Shown here: piece by piece, positions 30,078 through 39,228 of the stretch
Numbering within the stretch: the first letter of the stretch is position 1
Layout of the letters: each line of letters begins with the position of its first letter
DNA from: Rhodococcus globerulus NBRC 14531
GTDB taxonomy: Bacteria > Actinomycetota > Actinomycetes > Mycobacteriales > Mycobacteriaceae
Assembly (NCBI RefSeq): GCF_001894805.1
Contig: NZ_BCWX01000004.1
Span: forward strand, 558,001 to 622,000
Reading direction: 5' to 3'
DNA length: 64,000 nucleotides
Program-made: the position numbers and the translations under genes
The notes under the pieces: generated by a model
Told to the model about the DNA's origin: nothing
The model's database searches: none
Seen by the model: the letters and a program-made list of their open reading frames with translations, nothing else

Positions 30078-30938
30078 GTGAAGTCATCCCGTTCCCCGAT
30101 GACGCGTGCTCGTGATCTCGATCGCGTCGAAACGTGCAATGTGTTGGACGCCGCGTACGCCGAAGGGCAGTTGAGCGCGGAGGACTACTTCGACCGGACC
30201 GAGAAGGCGAGGTCCGCGAAGACCCTGCTCGAGCTCGCGCGCCTGGTCAACGATCTGCAGGTGCCGAAGATCGATACCACAACGGCACCTCGGACGTCGG
30301 TGACACGCAAGGCTGTGTACATCGGTGGCGCTGCTCTGATCGTCGTCGGCGCCGTCGCCGCTGTGGCCTGGAGTCGCTCACCGTTGACGCCTTCGGAACA
30401 CATCACCGCCAGTTATGCCAGCAGCACTTCGCTCGCGCCACCGTTTCCGACCACCACTCTGGTGCCGGAGCCGACCGTCGAACCGATCCTGATCGCACAC
30501 ATCGACACGTTGACTCCAGAGGGTATCGGCGCATTTATCGAGAGGTATCGCGACGAGTTCGGCAACATGTTCATCGATGACGCCAGCTTCCACGGCGACC
30601 ACTCTCTGGTGAGCCGGGCGGTCCCCGACGCTCCAGCTCTCACCGAGTCCATCAGTTTTCGCGACGGCTTCGAGCGAGATGTGACATCCATTCCGCGGCG
30701 AACGGGCCAGCCGACCTTCGACCTCGGTTCCATCCAGATCGACAAGCTCGCGCCGTACATGGTGAACATCGGCGGCTACATCAATGTGCCGGACGCCGCG
30801 ATCACGCACTTGATCGTGGACGTGAACTACGGCGTACCGAAGATCAGGATCTACGGCGAGAACGGACTTGGCCACAAAGGTCGCATCGAGGTCACGCCGT
30901 GGGGCGAGATCTCTCGTTCGTACCCGTACGAGAACTAG
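30078..30938 (+). CDS. DUF1707 membrane protein, tandem copy 1
   Basis: A 286-residue protein. Its N-terminal DUF1707 (SHOCT-like) domain reads RARDLDRVETCNVLDAAYAE with an EDYFDRTEKA continuation. One membrane helix (VYIGGAALIVVGAVAAVAW) and an extracellular domain follow (GIGAFIERYRDEFGNMFIDD, FDLGSIQIDKLAPYM). The GTG at 30078 is a best guess; an ATG 21 bp downstream is also possible. It is the first of three related genes and is divergent from the DUF5318 gene. The role is unknown; the domain is thought to mediate protein contacts at the inner membrane. Confidence 0.75.
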   Translation: MKSSRSPMTRARDLDRVETCNVLDAAYAEGQLSAEDYFDRTEKARSAKTLLELARLVNDLQVPKIDTTTAPRTSVTRKAVYIGGAALIVVGAVAAVAWSRSPLTPSEHITASYASSTSLAPPFPTTTLVPEPTVEPILIAHIDTLTPEGIGAFIERYRDEFGNMFIDDASFHGDHSLVSRAVPDAPALTESISFRDGFERDVTSIPRRTGQPTFDLGSIQIDKLAPYMVNIGGYINVPDAAITHLIVDVNYGVPKIRIYGENGLGHKGRIEVTPWGEISRSYPYEN

Positions 30939-30958
30939 GGTGGGTGGGTGAGCGGGGC

Positions 30959-31768
30959 ATGACTACTAACTCTTCGCGTACGCGAGCGCGTGACGTCGAT
31001 CGTTCCGATACCTGCGCTGTGCTCGATGCCGCCCTGTCCGACGGCCAGATCACGGTCGACGAGCACGCGACCCGAACGGCGTCGGCCATGACCGCGACCA
31101 CGCTCGGACAGCTCGACCTATTGGTCCACGATCTGCAGAAAGCGACGCTGCGGAACGCCGTCGCGAAAGTTCGTCGTATCGACAAGATCTGGTACGTCGC
31201 GGCCGCGTCGGTTGTCCTCGCGGCCATGGTCGGCTTCCTCACCTTGTCCGCCGACGATTCGTCCCCGGCGCCGTTGCCGGTTGCAGCCCAGGGGGCCGAA
31301 CCACTTGCCCCCATCGTGAGTTCGACGCTGAACACGGTCACCGCAAGCGGAATACGGGAGTTCATAACCCGGTACAACAACAAGTTCGGCACGACGGTGA
31401 TCGATTCTGCGAACTTCTTCGACGACCATGCAAGCGTCACTCGCGCAGCCGCCATCTCGCCGAATTTGGAGGAGGACATCGACTTTCGAGGCGGTTTCAC
31501 GACCAGCGAGGGGTCCACCTCCCGATTGGCCAGCACCACAACATTCGACCTCGCTACCGTCGACATCGACAAACTCGCCGGGTATCTGGCGGGAGCGTCG
31601 ACAAATCTCAACGTCCCCGACGCCGAGATCACACACATCAGCATGAGTTCGTCGAGCCAGGATCCACGCATTTCCATCTACGCCAGCAACGACCTCGGCG
31701 CGAGCGGCTCGATGGAGTTGACCCCGGATGGCCGCCCGATCCGCTTGGCTCCCTTCACTCCTCGATAG
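30959..31768 (+). CDS. DUF1707 membrane protein, tandem copy 2
   Basis: A 269-residue paralogue of the previous gene, with RARDVDRSDTCAVLDAALSD, a membrane helix near residues 76-96 (VAAASVVLAAMVGFLTL) and an extracellular domain containing GIREFITRYNNKFGTTVIDS and FDLATVDIDKLAGYL. The ATG at 30959 follows GCGGGG. It lies 20 bp after copy 1, consistent with one transcript. Confidence 0.75.
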   Translation: MTTNSSRTRARDVDRSDTCAVLDAALSDGQITVDEHATRTASAMTATTLGQLDLLVHDLQKATLRNAVAKVRRIDKIWYVAAASVVLAAMVGFLTLSADDSSPAPLPVAAQGAEPLAPIVSSTLNTVTASGIREFITRYNNKFGTTVIDSANFFDDHASVTRAAAISPNLEEDIDFRGGFTTSEGSTSRLASTTTFDLATVDIDKLAGYLAGASTNLNVPDAEITHISMSSSSQDPRISIYASNDLGASGSMELTPDGRPIRLAPFTPR

Positions 31769-31777
31769 GCCCCGGAC

Positions 31778-32548
31778 ATGCCGAACGATCTGACCAGGAC
31801 CACCCGTGCTCGCAATGCCGATCGCGAGGCCACTTGCGCAGTGCTGGACTCCGCCTTCGCCGACGGGCAACTCACCGCGACCGAACACGATGAACTGACC
31901 GAACTCGCCGCGGTTGCAGTGACTCTCGGCGATCTCGAAGATTTGACGTCCGATCTGCAGACCGAAGCGTCTCTGCCTGTTCTCCGGAAGGAACCTTCGC
32001 TCGACACGCGTTGGATCGCCCTTGCGATCATCGCTCTGTCACTGGTCTCGGCTATCGGTTTCGGAATCAAATACGCCGCGTCCGACGCCACGATCTTCTC
32101 GAGCCCCGAGCCACAGTTGCACACCGTGGACGGCCTGGGTGCGATGTTCCGTGCCATCGAAACGGAGTACGGCAGCGGACTGGTCGACGAGATGACCATC
32201 TATCCCACTTACGCACGCGTAACGCGCGCCGATCCTGCCGCACCTCGCAAGGCCCTCGACAGCTACTACCGAGGCGACCTCGAGGACACGACTTCGGGAG
32301 GATCGCGCGAACCCGACGTGGCACAGATCGACGTCACACAGCTCGATCCTCGCATCGTGATCGCCCTGCTCGACGGCGCCGGAACCACGACGTCGGTGCA
32401 AAATCCGACCACGCGATACATCTCTGTCGAGAGCACCGAAACTGAGCCGACCATCGAGATTCACGTCCGCAACGACCTCGACGAAAGCGGGTCCCTGACC
32501 GCTGCCCTCGATGGGGAAATCATGTCGATCAACCCGTTCACCCCCTGA
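31778..32548 (+). CDS. DUF1707 membrane protein, tandem copy 3
   Basis: A 256-residue paralogue, more diverged in the outer domain: RARNADREATCAVLDSAFAD, one membrane helix (WIALAIIALSLVSAIGFGI), then LGAMFRAIETEYGSGLVDEM and AQIDVTQLDPRIVIALL. It begins 9 bp after copy 2. Faster divergence of the extracellular half, with a conserved inner half, suggests different outside partners with a shared inside interaction. Confidence 0.75.
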   Translation: MPNDLTRTTRARNADREATCAVLDSAFADGQLTATEHDELTELAAVAVTLGDLEDLTSDLQTEASLPVLRKEPSLDTRWIALAIIALSLVSAIGFGIKYAASDATIFSSPEPQLHTVDGLGAMFRAIETEYGSGLVDEMTIYPTYARVTRADPAAPRKALDSYYRGDLEDTTSGGSREPDVAQIDVTQLDPRIVIALLDGAGTTTSVQNPTTRYISVESTETEPTIEIHVRNDLDESGSLTAALDGEIMSINPFTP

Positions 32549-32596
32549 TCTAGCCGTGACACCTTGGTACACGTATCGGGCCGCAGTATGGTTTTA

Positions 32597-32613
32597 TATA
32601 TCGGCGCGATATA
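32597..32613. promoter_or_regulatory. Palindromic operator upstream of padR-ino1
   Basis: TATATCG-GCG-CGATATA is a perfect 7-bp inverted repeat with a 3-bp spacer, 50 bp before the padR start. Its AT-rich core overlaps the expected promoter, fitting autorepression by the PadR protein of the padR-ino1 pair. Confidence 0.65.
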
Positions 32614-32662
32614 GTTGGTTATCGCATCAAGCGGTTAGATCCACAGACTCGGGAGGTGTCAC

Positions 32663-33226
32663 TTGCTCGAACTCGCAATTCTCGGGCTACTCCTCGAGTC
32701 ACCGATGCACGGATACGAGCTGCGTAAGCGGCTCACCGGTCTGCTCGGCGCATTCCGTGCGTTCTCGTACGGATCGCTGTACCCGGCACTACGGCGCATG
32801 CAGGCCGACGGCTTGATCTCGGAAGACATCGACAACACCACCGGCCCACTCAAGCGTCGGGCCCGTCGCGTCTACCAGCTCACCCCGGAAGGCCGGCAAA
32901 GGTTCACTGAATTGGTTGCCGACACGGGACCGCAGAACTACACCGACGACGGCTTCGGCGTTCACCTCGCCTTCTTCAGCCGCACCCCCGCAGAAGCGCG
33001 GATGCGGATCCTGGAAGGCAGACGACGCCAAGTCGAAGAGCGCCGCGAAGGCCTTCGCGACGCCGTCGGCCGGGCCAGCGGATCGCTGGACCGATATACC
33101 CGCCAGCTCCACCAGCTCGGACTCGAGTCGAGTGAACGCGAAGTGCGTTGGCTCAACGAATTGATCGCAGCCGAGCAATCGATACCAGGAACATCCAAGA
33201 AAGAAGGAGAGCCCGACCATGGGTGA
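32663..33226 (+). CDS. PadR-family transcriptional regulator
   Basis: A 187-residue PadR protein. The winged helix [38 protein letters not shown] and [14 protein letters not shown] is followed by a C-terminal coiled-coil dimerisation region ([20 protein letters not shown]). The start is TTG, preceded by GGGAGG. It overlaps ino1 by 8 bp. Synteny matches Rv0047c-Rv0046c of M. tuberculosis, so control of inositol synthesis is likely. Confidence 0.88.
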   Translation: MLELAILGLLLESPMHGYELRKRLTGLLGAFRAFSYGSLYPALRRMQADGLISEDIDNTTGPLKRRARRVYQLTPEGRQRFTELVADTGPQNYTDDGFGVHLAFFSRTPAEARMRILEGRRRQVEERREGLRDAVGRASGSLDRYTRQLHQLGLESSEREVRWLNELIAAEQSIPGTSKKEGEPDHG

Positions 33227-34322
33227 GAACAGCACCGCGGTGCGCGTAGCAATTGTGGGCGTGGGTAACTGTGCCTCGTCCCTGGTTCAGGGCGTCCACT
33301 ACTACAAGGATGCAGACGAGACCGGCACCGTTCCCGGCCTCATGCACGTCAAGTTCGGTAAGTACCACGTCCGCGACGTGCAGTTCGTCGCTGCTTTCGA
33401 CGTGGACGCCAAGAAGGTCGGCTTCGACCTCTCCGAGGCAATCCTCGCCAGCGAGAACAACACCATGAAGATCGCTGACGTCCCGCCGCTCGACATCCCC
33501 GTCCAGCGCGGCCCGACTCTCGACGGCATCGGCAAGTACTACGCCGAGACCATCGAACTGTCCGACGCCGAGCCCGTCGACGTAGTCCAGGCACTCAAGG
33601 ACGCCAAGGTAGACGTCCTCGTGTCCTACCTGCCCGTCGGCTCCGAAGCTGCTGACAAGTTCTACGCACAGTGCTGCATCGACGCAGGCGTCGCGTTCGT
33701 CAACGCGCTTCCCGTGTTCATCGCCTCCGACCCGGAGTGGGCTGCCAAGTTCAAGGACGCCGGCGTCCCGATCGTCGGTGACGACATCAAGAGCCAGGTC
33801 GGCGCCACCATCACCCACCGCGTGATGGCGAAGCTGTTCGAAGACCGTGGCGTCGTGCTCGACCGCACGTACCAGCTCAACGTCGGCGGCAACATGGACT
33901 TCAAGAACATGCTCGAGCGCGATCGCCTGGAGTCCAAGAAGGTCTCCAAGACTCAGGCCGTCACGTCGAACCTCACCGGCTCCCTCGCCGGCAAGGTCCA
34001 CGACCGCAACGTCCACATCGGTCCCTCGGACTACGTGGAGTGGCTCGACGACCGCAAGTGGGCATACGTGCGCCTCGAAGGCCGTGCCTTCGGTGACGCT
34101 CCCCTCAACCTGGAGTACAAGCTCGAGGTCTGGGATTCGCCCAACTCCGCAGGCATCATCATCGACGCCGTCCGCGCAGCCAAGATCGCCAAGGACCGCG
34201 GCATCGGTGGACCGGTTTACCCGGCATCCGCTTACCTGATGAAGTCCCCGCCGGTTCAGATGGCCGACGACAAGGCTCGCACCGAGCTCGAAGCGTTCAT
34301 CATCGGAGCCGATGAGGCGTAG
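33219..34322 (+). CDS. ino1: Inositol-3-phosphate synthase
   Basis: A 367-residue actinobacterial myo-inositol-1-phosphate synthase. The NAD-binding motif [64 protein letters not shown] and [13 protein letters not shown] are visible. It converts glucose 6-phosphate to inositol 3-phosphate, the first step toward phosphatidylinositol, lipomannans and mycothiol. AAGGAG precedes the ATG. It overlaps padR and is followed by a hairpin terminator. Confidence 0.96.
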   Translation: MGENSTAVRVAIVGVGNCASSLVQGVHYYKDADETGTVPGLMHVKFGKYHVRDVQFVAAFDVDAKKVGFDLSEAILASENNTMKIADVPPLDIPVQRGPTLDGIGKYYAETIELSDAEPVDVVQALKDAKVDVLVSYLPVGSEAADKFYAQCCIDAGVAFVNALPVFIASDPEWAAKFKDAGVPIVGDDIKSQVGATITHRVMAKLFEDRGVVLDRTYQLNVGGNMDFKNMLERDRLESKKVSKTQAVTSNLTGSLAGKVHDRNVHIGPSDYVEWLDDRKWAYVRLEGRAFGDAPLNLEYKLEVWDSPNSAGIIIDAVRAAKIAKDRGIGGPVYPASAYLMKSPPVQMADDKARTELEAFIIGADEA

Positions 34323-34370
34323 CTAGACGCCGGGCTGACGAGGCGTAGGTCTTTTCAGCTCACACGGATT

Positions 34371-34401
34371 CGGGGTCTTGCGCCACTGGCGCAGGGCCCC
34401 G
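34371..34401 (+). terminator. Hairpin terminator after ino1
   Basis: CGGGGTC-T-TGCGCC-ACT-GGCGCA-G-GGCCCCG folds into a near-complete stem with one G-T pair, starting 49 bp after the stop and followed by ATTTCT. Confidence 0.75.
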
Positions 34402-34535
34402 ATTTCTGTATCCCGCAGGGCGTTTCCGCAGCCGCGCGGCTGATCACGCCTGCGGATGCGGAATCGCCGCGCGGGGCGGTGCCGGGCTGCGTGGAATGAT
34501 GGACGGTAAGGACCATCACACGAATCGAGGACCTC

Positions 34536-35549
34536 ATGTCGATTGCGTCCCTGCCTGTTCTCGACCTCGCACTGGCGGAGAATCCCGAGACTGCCGAGCA
34601 GTTCCGGACTCAGCTCCGCGACGCGACCCACGACATGGGCTTTTTCTACCTCGTCGGCCATGGAATTCCCGACGCTTTGCAACGACGCCTCCTCACGGTC
34701 GCTCGCGAGTTCTTCGCTCTCCCTTTGGCGGAGAAGCTGGCGATCGAGAATCTGCGCAGCCCGCACTTTCGTGGATACACACGCCTGGGCGGTGAACTCA
34801 CCGAAGGTAAGCAGGACTGGCGCGAGCAGATCGATATCGGTGCCGAGCAACCCGCTGCAGCGCGCACAGCCACGTCGCCGGACTGGGAGATCCTGCAGGG
34901 GCCCAACCAATGGCCAGACGCCCTTCCCGAATTACGGGAAGTCGTCACCGAATGGAATGACGAACTTACCGGCGTCGCATTGCGACTGCTCCGGGAGTGG
35001 GCTGTCGCCCTGGGACAGAATCCGCACATTTTCGATGCCGCGTTTGCGAAGGATCCGTCGATCCTGATCAAAGTGGTGCGCTATCCGGGCCGACCGAAGA
35101 ACGCGGGAACTCAGGGAGTCGGCGGCCACAAGGACGCCGGCGTACTGACCCTGCTGTACGTCGAACCCGGCAAAGCCGGCCTGCAGGTGGAGCACGACGG
35201 TGACTGGATCGACGCACCGCCACTCGAAGGCGCGCTGGTGGTCAACATCGGCGAACTACTCGAGGTCGCAACGGGTGGATATCTGAAAGCCACTGTGCAC
35301 CGGGTTATTTCACCGGAAGGCGCGGGCGAGCGAATCTCCGTGCCGTTCTTCTTCAATCCGAACTACGCCACCCAGGTCCCGGAGTTCGATCTCCCACCGG
35401 AATTGGCGAAGCACGCTACCGGCGTCACCGTCGATGCGAACAACCCGATCCACGATTCCTATGGCGCCAACGCGCTCAAGAGTCGCTTGCGGGCGCATCC
35501 CGATGTTGCGGCGCGGTGGTGGCCGGACATTGTTGCTGTGCGCCTTTAG
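34536..35549 (+). CDS. 2-oxoglutarate/Fe(II) oxygenase, isopenicillin-N-synthase-like
   Basis: A 337-residue non-haem iron oxygenase. The N-terminal DIOX_N part contains GFFYLVGHGIPDALQR; the C-terminal jelly-roll has the iron triad GGHKDAG (H, D) and ATVHRV (H), and ERISVPFFFNPN with the Arg that binds 2-oxoglutarate. It would couple 2-oxoglutarate decarboxylation to oxidation of a small substrate. No biosynthetic neighbours are present. Confidence 0.85.
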   Translation: MSIASLPVLDLALAENPETAEQFRTQLRDATHDMGFFYLVGHGIPDALQRRLLTVAREFFALPLAEKLAIENLRSPHFRGYTRLGGELTEGKQDWREQIDIGAEQPAAARTATSPDWEILQGPNQWPDALPELREVVTEWNDELTGVALRLLREWAVALGQNPHIFDAAFAKDPSILIKVVRYPGRPKNAGTQGVGGHKDAGVLTLLYVEPGKAGLQVEHDGDWIDAPPLEGALVVNIGELLEVATGGYLKATVHRVISPEGAGERISVPFFFNPNYATQVPEFDLPPELAKHATGVTVDANNPIHDSYGANALKSRLRAHPDVAARWWPDIVAVRL

Positions 35550-35580
35550 TAACCGTCCGCGGTTAATAAAGGCGCACAGC
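35535..35580. terminator. Long bidirectional hairpin between convergent genes
   Basis: Arms GCTGTGCGCCTTTA and TAAAGGCGCACAGC pair over 14 bp; after one G-A mismatch, TAACCG and CGGTTA pair around TCCG. The 46-nt structure overlaps the last codons of the oxygenase gene and ends 7 bp before the stop of the minus-strand reductase gene. Confidence 0.85.
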
Positions 35581-35587
35581 AGAGTGC

Positions 35588-37708
35588 TCAGATATCCATC
35601 GCAGCTTTCCACGCGGTGTGCATTGCGCCCTCGATGTAGTCGACCTCAGAGGCGTCACCGACAACACGTACGTCGAGCACCACACCTGCCAATGCATCGG
35701 CCAGCGGCGCCTGAGCCGACACGCCCGATGCGACGACAACCATGTCGGCCGCAGCTGTCAGTGTCTTGTCACCGGAACGGAATTCGACGTGTTCCTTGGT
35801 GATTCGCTGCACCGTCGAATTGCGGTGAATGTTCACACCGACATGCTTGGCGTGGCGCACAGCGGTCCAGCGGCGCGGCATCGCCATCGGAACGCCCAAC
35901 TGCTGGCCTTCTTCGATCAGCGTCACGTTGCGACCGCGCTCGGCCAGGAACTCCGCAAGTTCGAGCCCGACAAGCGAACCACCGATAACCACGACGTTCT
36001 TGCCCATGGGCAGGAACTTGCGGGTTACCGCACGAATCGCGGCAGGGCTCTTGGTGATTCCGGAGAGCTTGCCCAGCTTGGCCATCGTCCGCAGGAACGG
36101 CGGAACCTGCGACGTGTCGCCGGCACCGGTCATCAAGGCGCGCAACGTGTCACCGGTGTGCACGTGCGGCAGGTCGCCGCCGGGAACGGACGGGCGGTCA
36201 CGAACCGCGCCGGTGGCCACCACAACCACGTCGGCGCCGAGAGCCTTGATCGAAGCGACCGTGGCCTCGGTGTTCAGCCGGATATCGACGCCCAGGCGCG
36301 AGGTTTCCACCTTGAGCCAATCCAGCAGACGACCGTTGTCCGGCGTCGTGAGGCTCGAGAACCAGAGCGTGCCGCCGAGCCGATCTGCCTTGTCCACCAA
36401 GGTGACTCGATGTCCACGTTCACTGGCGACTCGTGCCGTCTCGAGGCCACCCGGTCCGGCACCGACAATCACGACGTGCTTGGGTGTCGTCGACTTGACG
36501 AAAGGTACGAGCGCCTCGTTGCCGAGCGCGGGGTTGACAGCGCACAGCGGAGTCTCGTCCCAGAAGTTCTCCTGCACGCAGACGTAGCAATTGATGCAAG
36601 GCCGAACCCGCTCGGGTGTCCCGTCTTTGAGTTTGTTCACCAACTGTGGGTCTGCCAGGAGCTGACGGCCCATTGCGGCGAAGTCCGTGCGTCCTTCCGC
36701 GATCATCTTCTCGCCGACCTCGGGGAGCATACGTCCGACGGTGATCACGGGGATCGATATCGCCTGCTTGATTCGCGTTGCATTGTCGGTGTAATAGCCG
36801 ACCTTGTCTGGCAGGGGGCCGTCTGTGAAGTTGGCAAAAGCATTCAGTGCGGTACCGGTGACGTGGATGGCGTCAGCGCCGGCCTCTTCGAACATCTTGG
36901 CGGCAGCAACAGCCTCGTCGACGGTTAGCCCGTCGGATTCGCCGTACTCTTGACCGGCCAGACGCACGATGACGGCAAGCGAACCGCCGACCTCCGCCTT
37001 GACTGCGCGAATAACTTCACAGGCCAGGCGAGCCCGATTCTCCATCGAACCGCCGTACTCGTCGCTGCGCTGATTCGTGTACCGACTCAGGAACGCTCCG
37101 AGGACGTAGTTGTGGGCGCAGTGAATCTCGACTGCGTCGCCGCCCGCCGCCTTCACCCGTCCGGCAGCCTCGGCGAACATGCGGACCAGCCAATCAAGAT
37201 CTTCCTGGTCGGCCTCGTGGTAGGTCGCCCTCTTGCCCTCGTTGATGGCAGCCATCTTGCCCAGTTCTTCGGGTGTGCAATCGGCCATCGCACTCATGTC
37301 ACCCGGCGGCTTCGGCATGGACGGCACCAGCTGCGGTCGGCCGTCGAGGGTGTCGATTCGCGCGACCTTGCCGTGGTGCGTCATCTGCACACACAGCTTG
37401 CTGCCGGCGTCGTGCACCGCGTCGGCCAATGCCTTGAGTCCGGGGATGAACCGGTCTTCCGAGAGCCCCGGTTCCTTGCGGCTGGTGCAGCCCAACGGAT
37501 ACGCAACAGCGCAGCAGCCGGTGATGATCAGCCCGGTTCCACCGGCCGCACGCGCCACGAAATGGTCGATGTCGCCCGTCTCGATTTCACCGTCTTCGCA
37601 GAGGTTCATGTCCATGGCGGGCAGAACAACGCGGTTGGGCACGGTGATGGGACCGATGGTCCCGGGTGCGAGCAAGTGCGGGAAGGTCTGGTTGCGGATC
37701 ACGAGCAA
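35588..37708 (-). CDS. NADH:flavin oxidoreductase, 2,4-dienoyl-CoA reductase-like
   Basis: A 706-residue three-domain enzyme. The N-terminal OYE-like TIM barrel (PNRVVLPAMDMN, DAVEIHCAHNYVLGAFLSRY) binds FMN; CINCYVCVQ with a further Cys in PLCAVNP supplies a 4Fe-4S cluster; the C-terminal half has two dinucleotide folds (VVIVGAGPGGLETARVA and VVVIGGSLVGLELAEFL) for FAD and NAD(P)H. It is built like FadH and would reduce an unsaturated CoA ester or enone. The start is uncertain: TTG at 37708 or GTG at 37702, neither with a strong ribosome-binding site. Confidence 0.88.
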   Translation of the reverse strand: MLVIRNQTFPHLLAPGTIGPITVPNRVVLPAMDMNLCEDGEIETGDIDHFVARAAGGTGLIITGCCAVAYPLGCTSRKEPGLSEDRFIPGLKALADAVHDAGSKLCVQMTHHGKVARIDTLDGRPQLVPSMPKPPGDMSAMADCTPEELGKMAAINEGKRATYHEADQEDLDWLVRMFAEAAGRVKAAGGDAVEIHCAHNYVLGAFLSRYTNQRSDEYGGSMENRARLACEVIRAVKAEVGGSLAVIVRLAGQEYGESDGLTVDEAVAAAKMFEEAGADAIHVTGTALNAFANFTDGPLPDKVGYYTDNATRIKQAISIPVITVGRMLPEVGEKMIAEGRTDFAAMGRQLLADPQLVNKLKDGTPERVRPCINCYVCVQENFWDETPLCAVNPALGNEALVPFVKSTTPKHVVIVGAGPGGLETARVASERGHRVTLVDKADRLGGTLWFSSLTTPDNGRLLDWLKVETSRLGVDIRLNTEATVASIKALGADVVVVATGAVRDRPSVPGGDLPHVHTGDTLRALMTGAGDTSQVPPFLRTMAKLGKLSGITKSPAAIRAVTRKFLPMGKNVVVIGGSLVGLELAEFLAERGRNVTLIEEGQQLGVPMAMPRRWTAVRHAKHVGVNIHRNSTVQRITKEHVEFRSGDKTLTAAADMVVVASGVSAQAPLADALAGVVLDVRVVGDASEVDYIEGAMHTAWKAAMDI

Positions 37709-37749
37709 ACGCTAGAACCGAGAGCCGCACCTCGGGGCGCCGTTCCCGA

Positions 37750-39144
37750 TCAACGGGATTCAACGCCGTGATCTGCGAGACAGTTAGCGATCACCTCGAG
37801 TGCATATTCCAGGTCGCGTGCGTCCACTCTGCCGTATCCGATCACGAGTCCGCCCGGGTTTTTGTGACTGCGCGCAGACTCCGTCAGAGTCGGTACCTCC
37901 ACTCCGTATTCGAGCGCACAACGTGCGACGGTCTCGGCCAGATCCGCATCCAACACCAGCGTCGTGTGCATGCCGGCTCCCAGCCCGCGCAGTTCCCCGA
38001 AGCGGGACAGCGCAGCGTGTACCAACCGATCGCGCTCCCGATATCGCCGACGCGCAGCCCGTACCGTTCTGTCCCATTCACCGTCCCGCAGGAGTGAAAG
38101 CAGAGCCCGTTGCAGCGGAAGAGACGGGAAATCCCCGATGCGAACCCGATGCGCCGCAATTCGACGGGCAAGCTCTTCCGGCGCAACCAACCAACCCAGC
38201 CGAATTCCGGCGCCGAGCGTCTTGGCGACCGTACCCAGATACACCACCCGATCCGGCGCGAGTTGCGCCAGCGCTGGCAAAGGCGCTACGTCGTAACGGA
38301 ATTCGGAGTCGTAGTCGTCCTCGAAGAGGAGGACGTCCCGAGCCCGTGCAAAGTCGATCAACTGATTTCGCCGACTCACCGGCAAAAGTCCACCGGTCGG
38401 ATACTGATGTGACGGGGTCACGTACACACCACGAACATTCCGGGGCGCCGATTCCAGCTCGTCGACGCAAAGTCCGTGTGCATCTACCGGCACGTCGAGC
38501 AGTGACCATCCGGTGGCAAGCGCCGCCGTCGACGCGCTTCGATAGCCCGGATCTTCCATTGCCAGTACAGCGTTGGGGGAGCGCAGCGCTGACAACGCCA
38601 GTCCGAGGCCGTGTGTAGCCCCGGAGGTAATGACGATGCGCTCGGGTTCGACGGCCATGCCGCGAGCCCGGCCCAACAGTTGCGACAGCGCAGAGCGCAA
38701 TTCGACGTCGCCCGCCGGGTCAGGATCTCCGAAAGGTGGTGGCGTGGAACCGACATCTCGCCAGGCCCGACGCCAGGCCGCACTCGCGCGCGGCGGAGTC
38801 CACGGCACTCCGGGGCGCAATTGAACCTGCGGCGGTGCGGGAGCGACTACCTTCGCCGGCTTGGGAGTAGACAGCACAACGGATGAAGGAGCTTCTGCCA
38901 CAAAGGTTCCCGAGCCGCGCACCGCTACGAGCCAGCCCTCGGCAATCAGTTGCTCGTAGGCTCGTTCCACCACGGCGCGGGCAACACCGAGTTCGGCAGC
39001 CAGTTTCCGCGAACTCGGCAGCCGCAATCCCACAACAGCCGATCCACCGCGAATGTCTGCTCGCAGGTGATCGGCAACCTGGATCGGCAAAGGTCGCCGA
39101 TCGGTCCGGTCGAGCACCACCGCTACCGCCGAGGGCAGAAGCAT
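37750..39144 (-). CDS. MocR/PdxR-type GntR regulator with aminotransferase domain
   Basis: A 464-residue MocR regulator. A GntR winged helix (LPIQVADHLRADIRGG, RLPSSRKLAAELGVARAVVE, GWLVAVRGSGTFV) is joined to a fold-type I aminotransferase domain, including the PLP-binding Lys in YLGTVAKTLGAG. The ATG at 39144 follows a GGAAAGGG element and removes a non-conserved extension. It is divergent from a flavin split-barrel gene with repeated AAGTGGC-like elements between them, the arrangement typical of MocR regulators and their targets. Confidence 0.88.
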   Translation of the reverse strand: MLLPSAVAVVLDRTDRRPLPIQVADHLRADIRGGSAVVGLRLPSSRKLAAELGVARAVVERAYEQLIAEGWLVAVRGSGTFVAEAPSSVVLSTPKPAKVVAPAPPQVQLRPGVPWTPPRASAAWRRAWRDVGSTPPPFGDPDPAGDVELRSALSQLLGRARGMAVEPERIVITSGATHGLGLALSALRSPNAVLAMEDPGYRSASTAALATGWSLLDVPVDAHGLCVDELESAPRNVRGVYVTPSHQYPTGGLLPVSRRNQLIDFARARDVLLFEDDYDSEFRYDVAPLPALAQLAPDRVVYLGTVAKTLGAGIRLGWLVAPEELARRIAAHRVRIGDFPSLPLQRALLSLLRDGEWDRTVRAARRRYRERDRLVHAALSRFGELRGLGAGMHTTLVLDADLAETVARCALEYGVEVPTLTESARSHKNPGGLVIGYGRVDARDLEYALEVIANCLADHGVESR

Positions 39145-39159
39145 CGTTTCCCTTTCCAT

Positions 39160-39209
39160 AAGTGGCCTACCAAAGTGCCCACAAATTGGACCATGACGCA
39201 AAGCCACTT
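39160..39209. promoter_or_regulatory. Repeated half-sites between MocR and split-barrel genes
   Basis: AAGTGGC (39160-39166), AAGTGCC (39173-39179) and inverted GCCACTT (39203-39209) lie in the 84-bp divergent gap. MocR proteins usually bind paired direct repeats plus an inverted site. Confidence 0.45.
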
Positions 39210-39228
39210 GGCTAGGAGTATTGCTCAC

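Noticed and set aside
33153-34016. 287-codon minus-strand frame within ino1
   Set aside because: Antisense to a well-conserved enzyme gene; composition (Val, Gly, Asp, His) is typical of a shadow frame.
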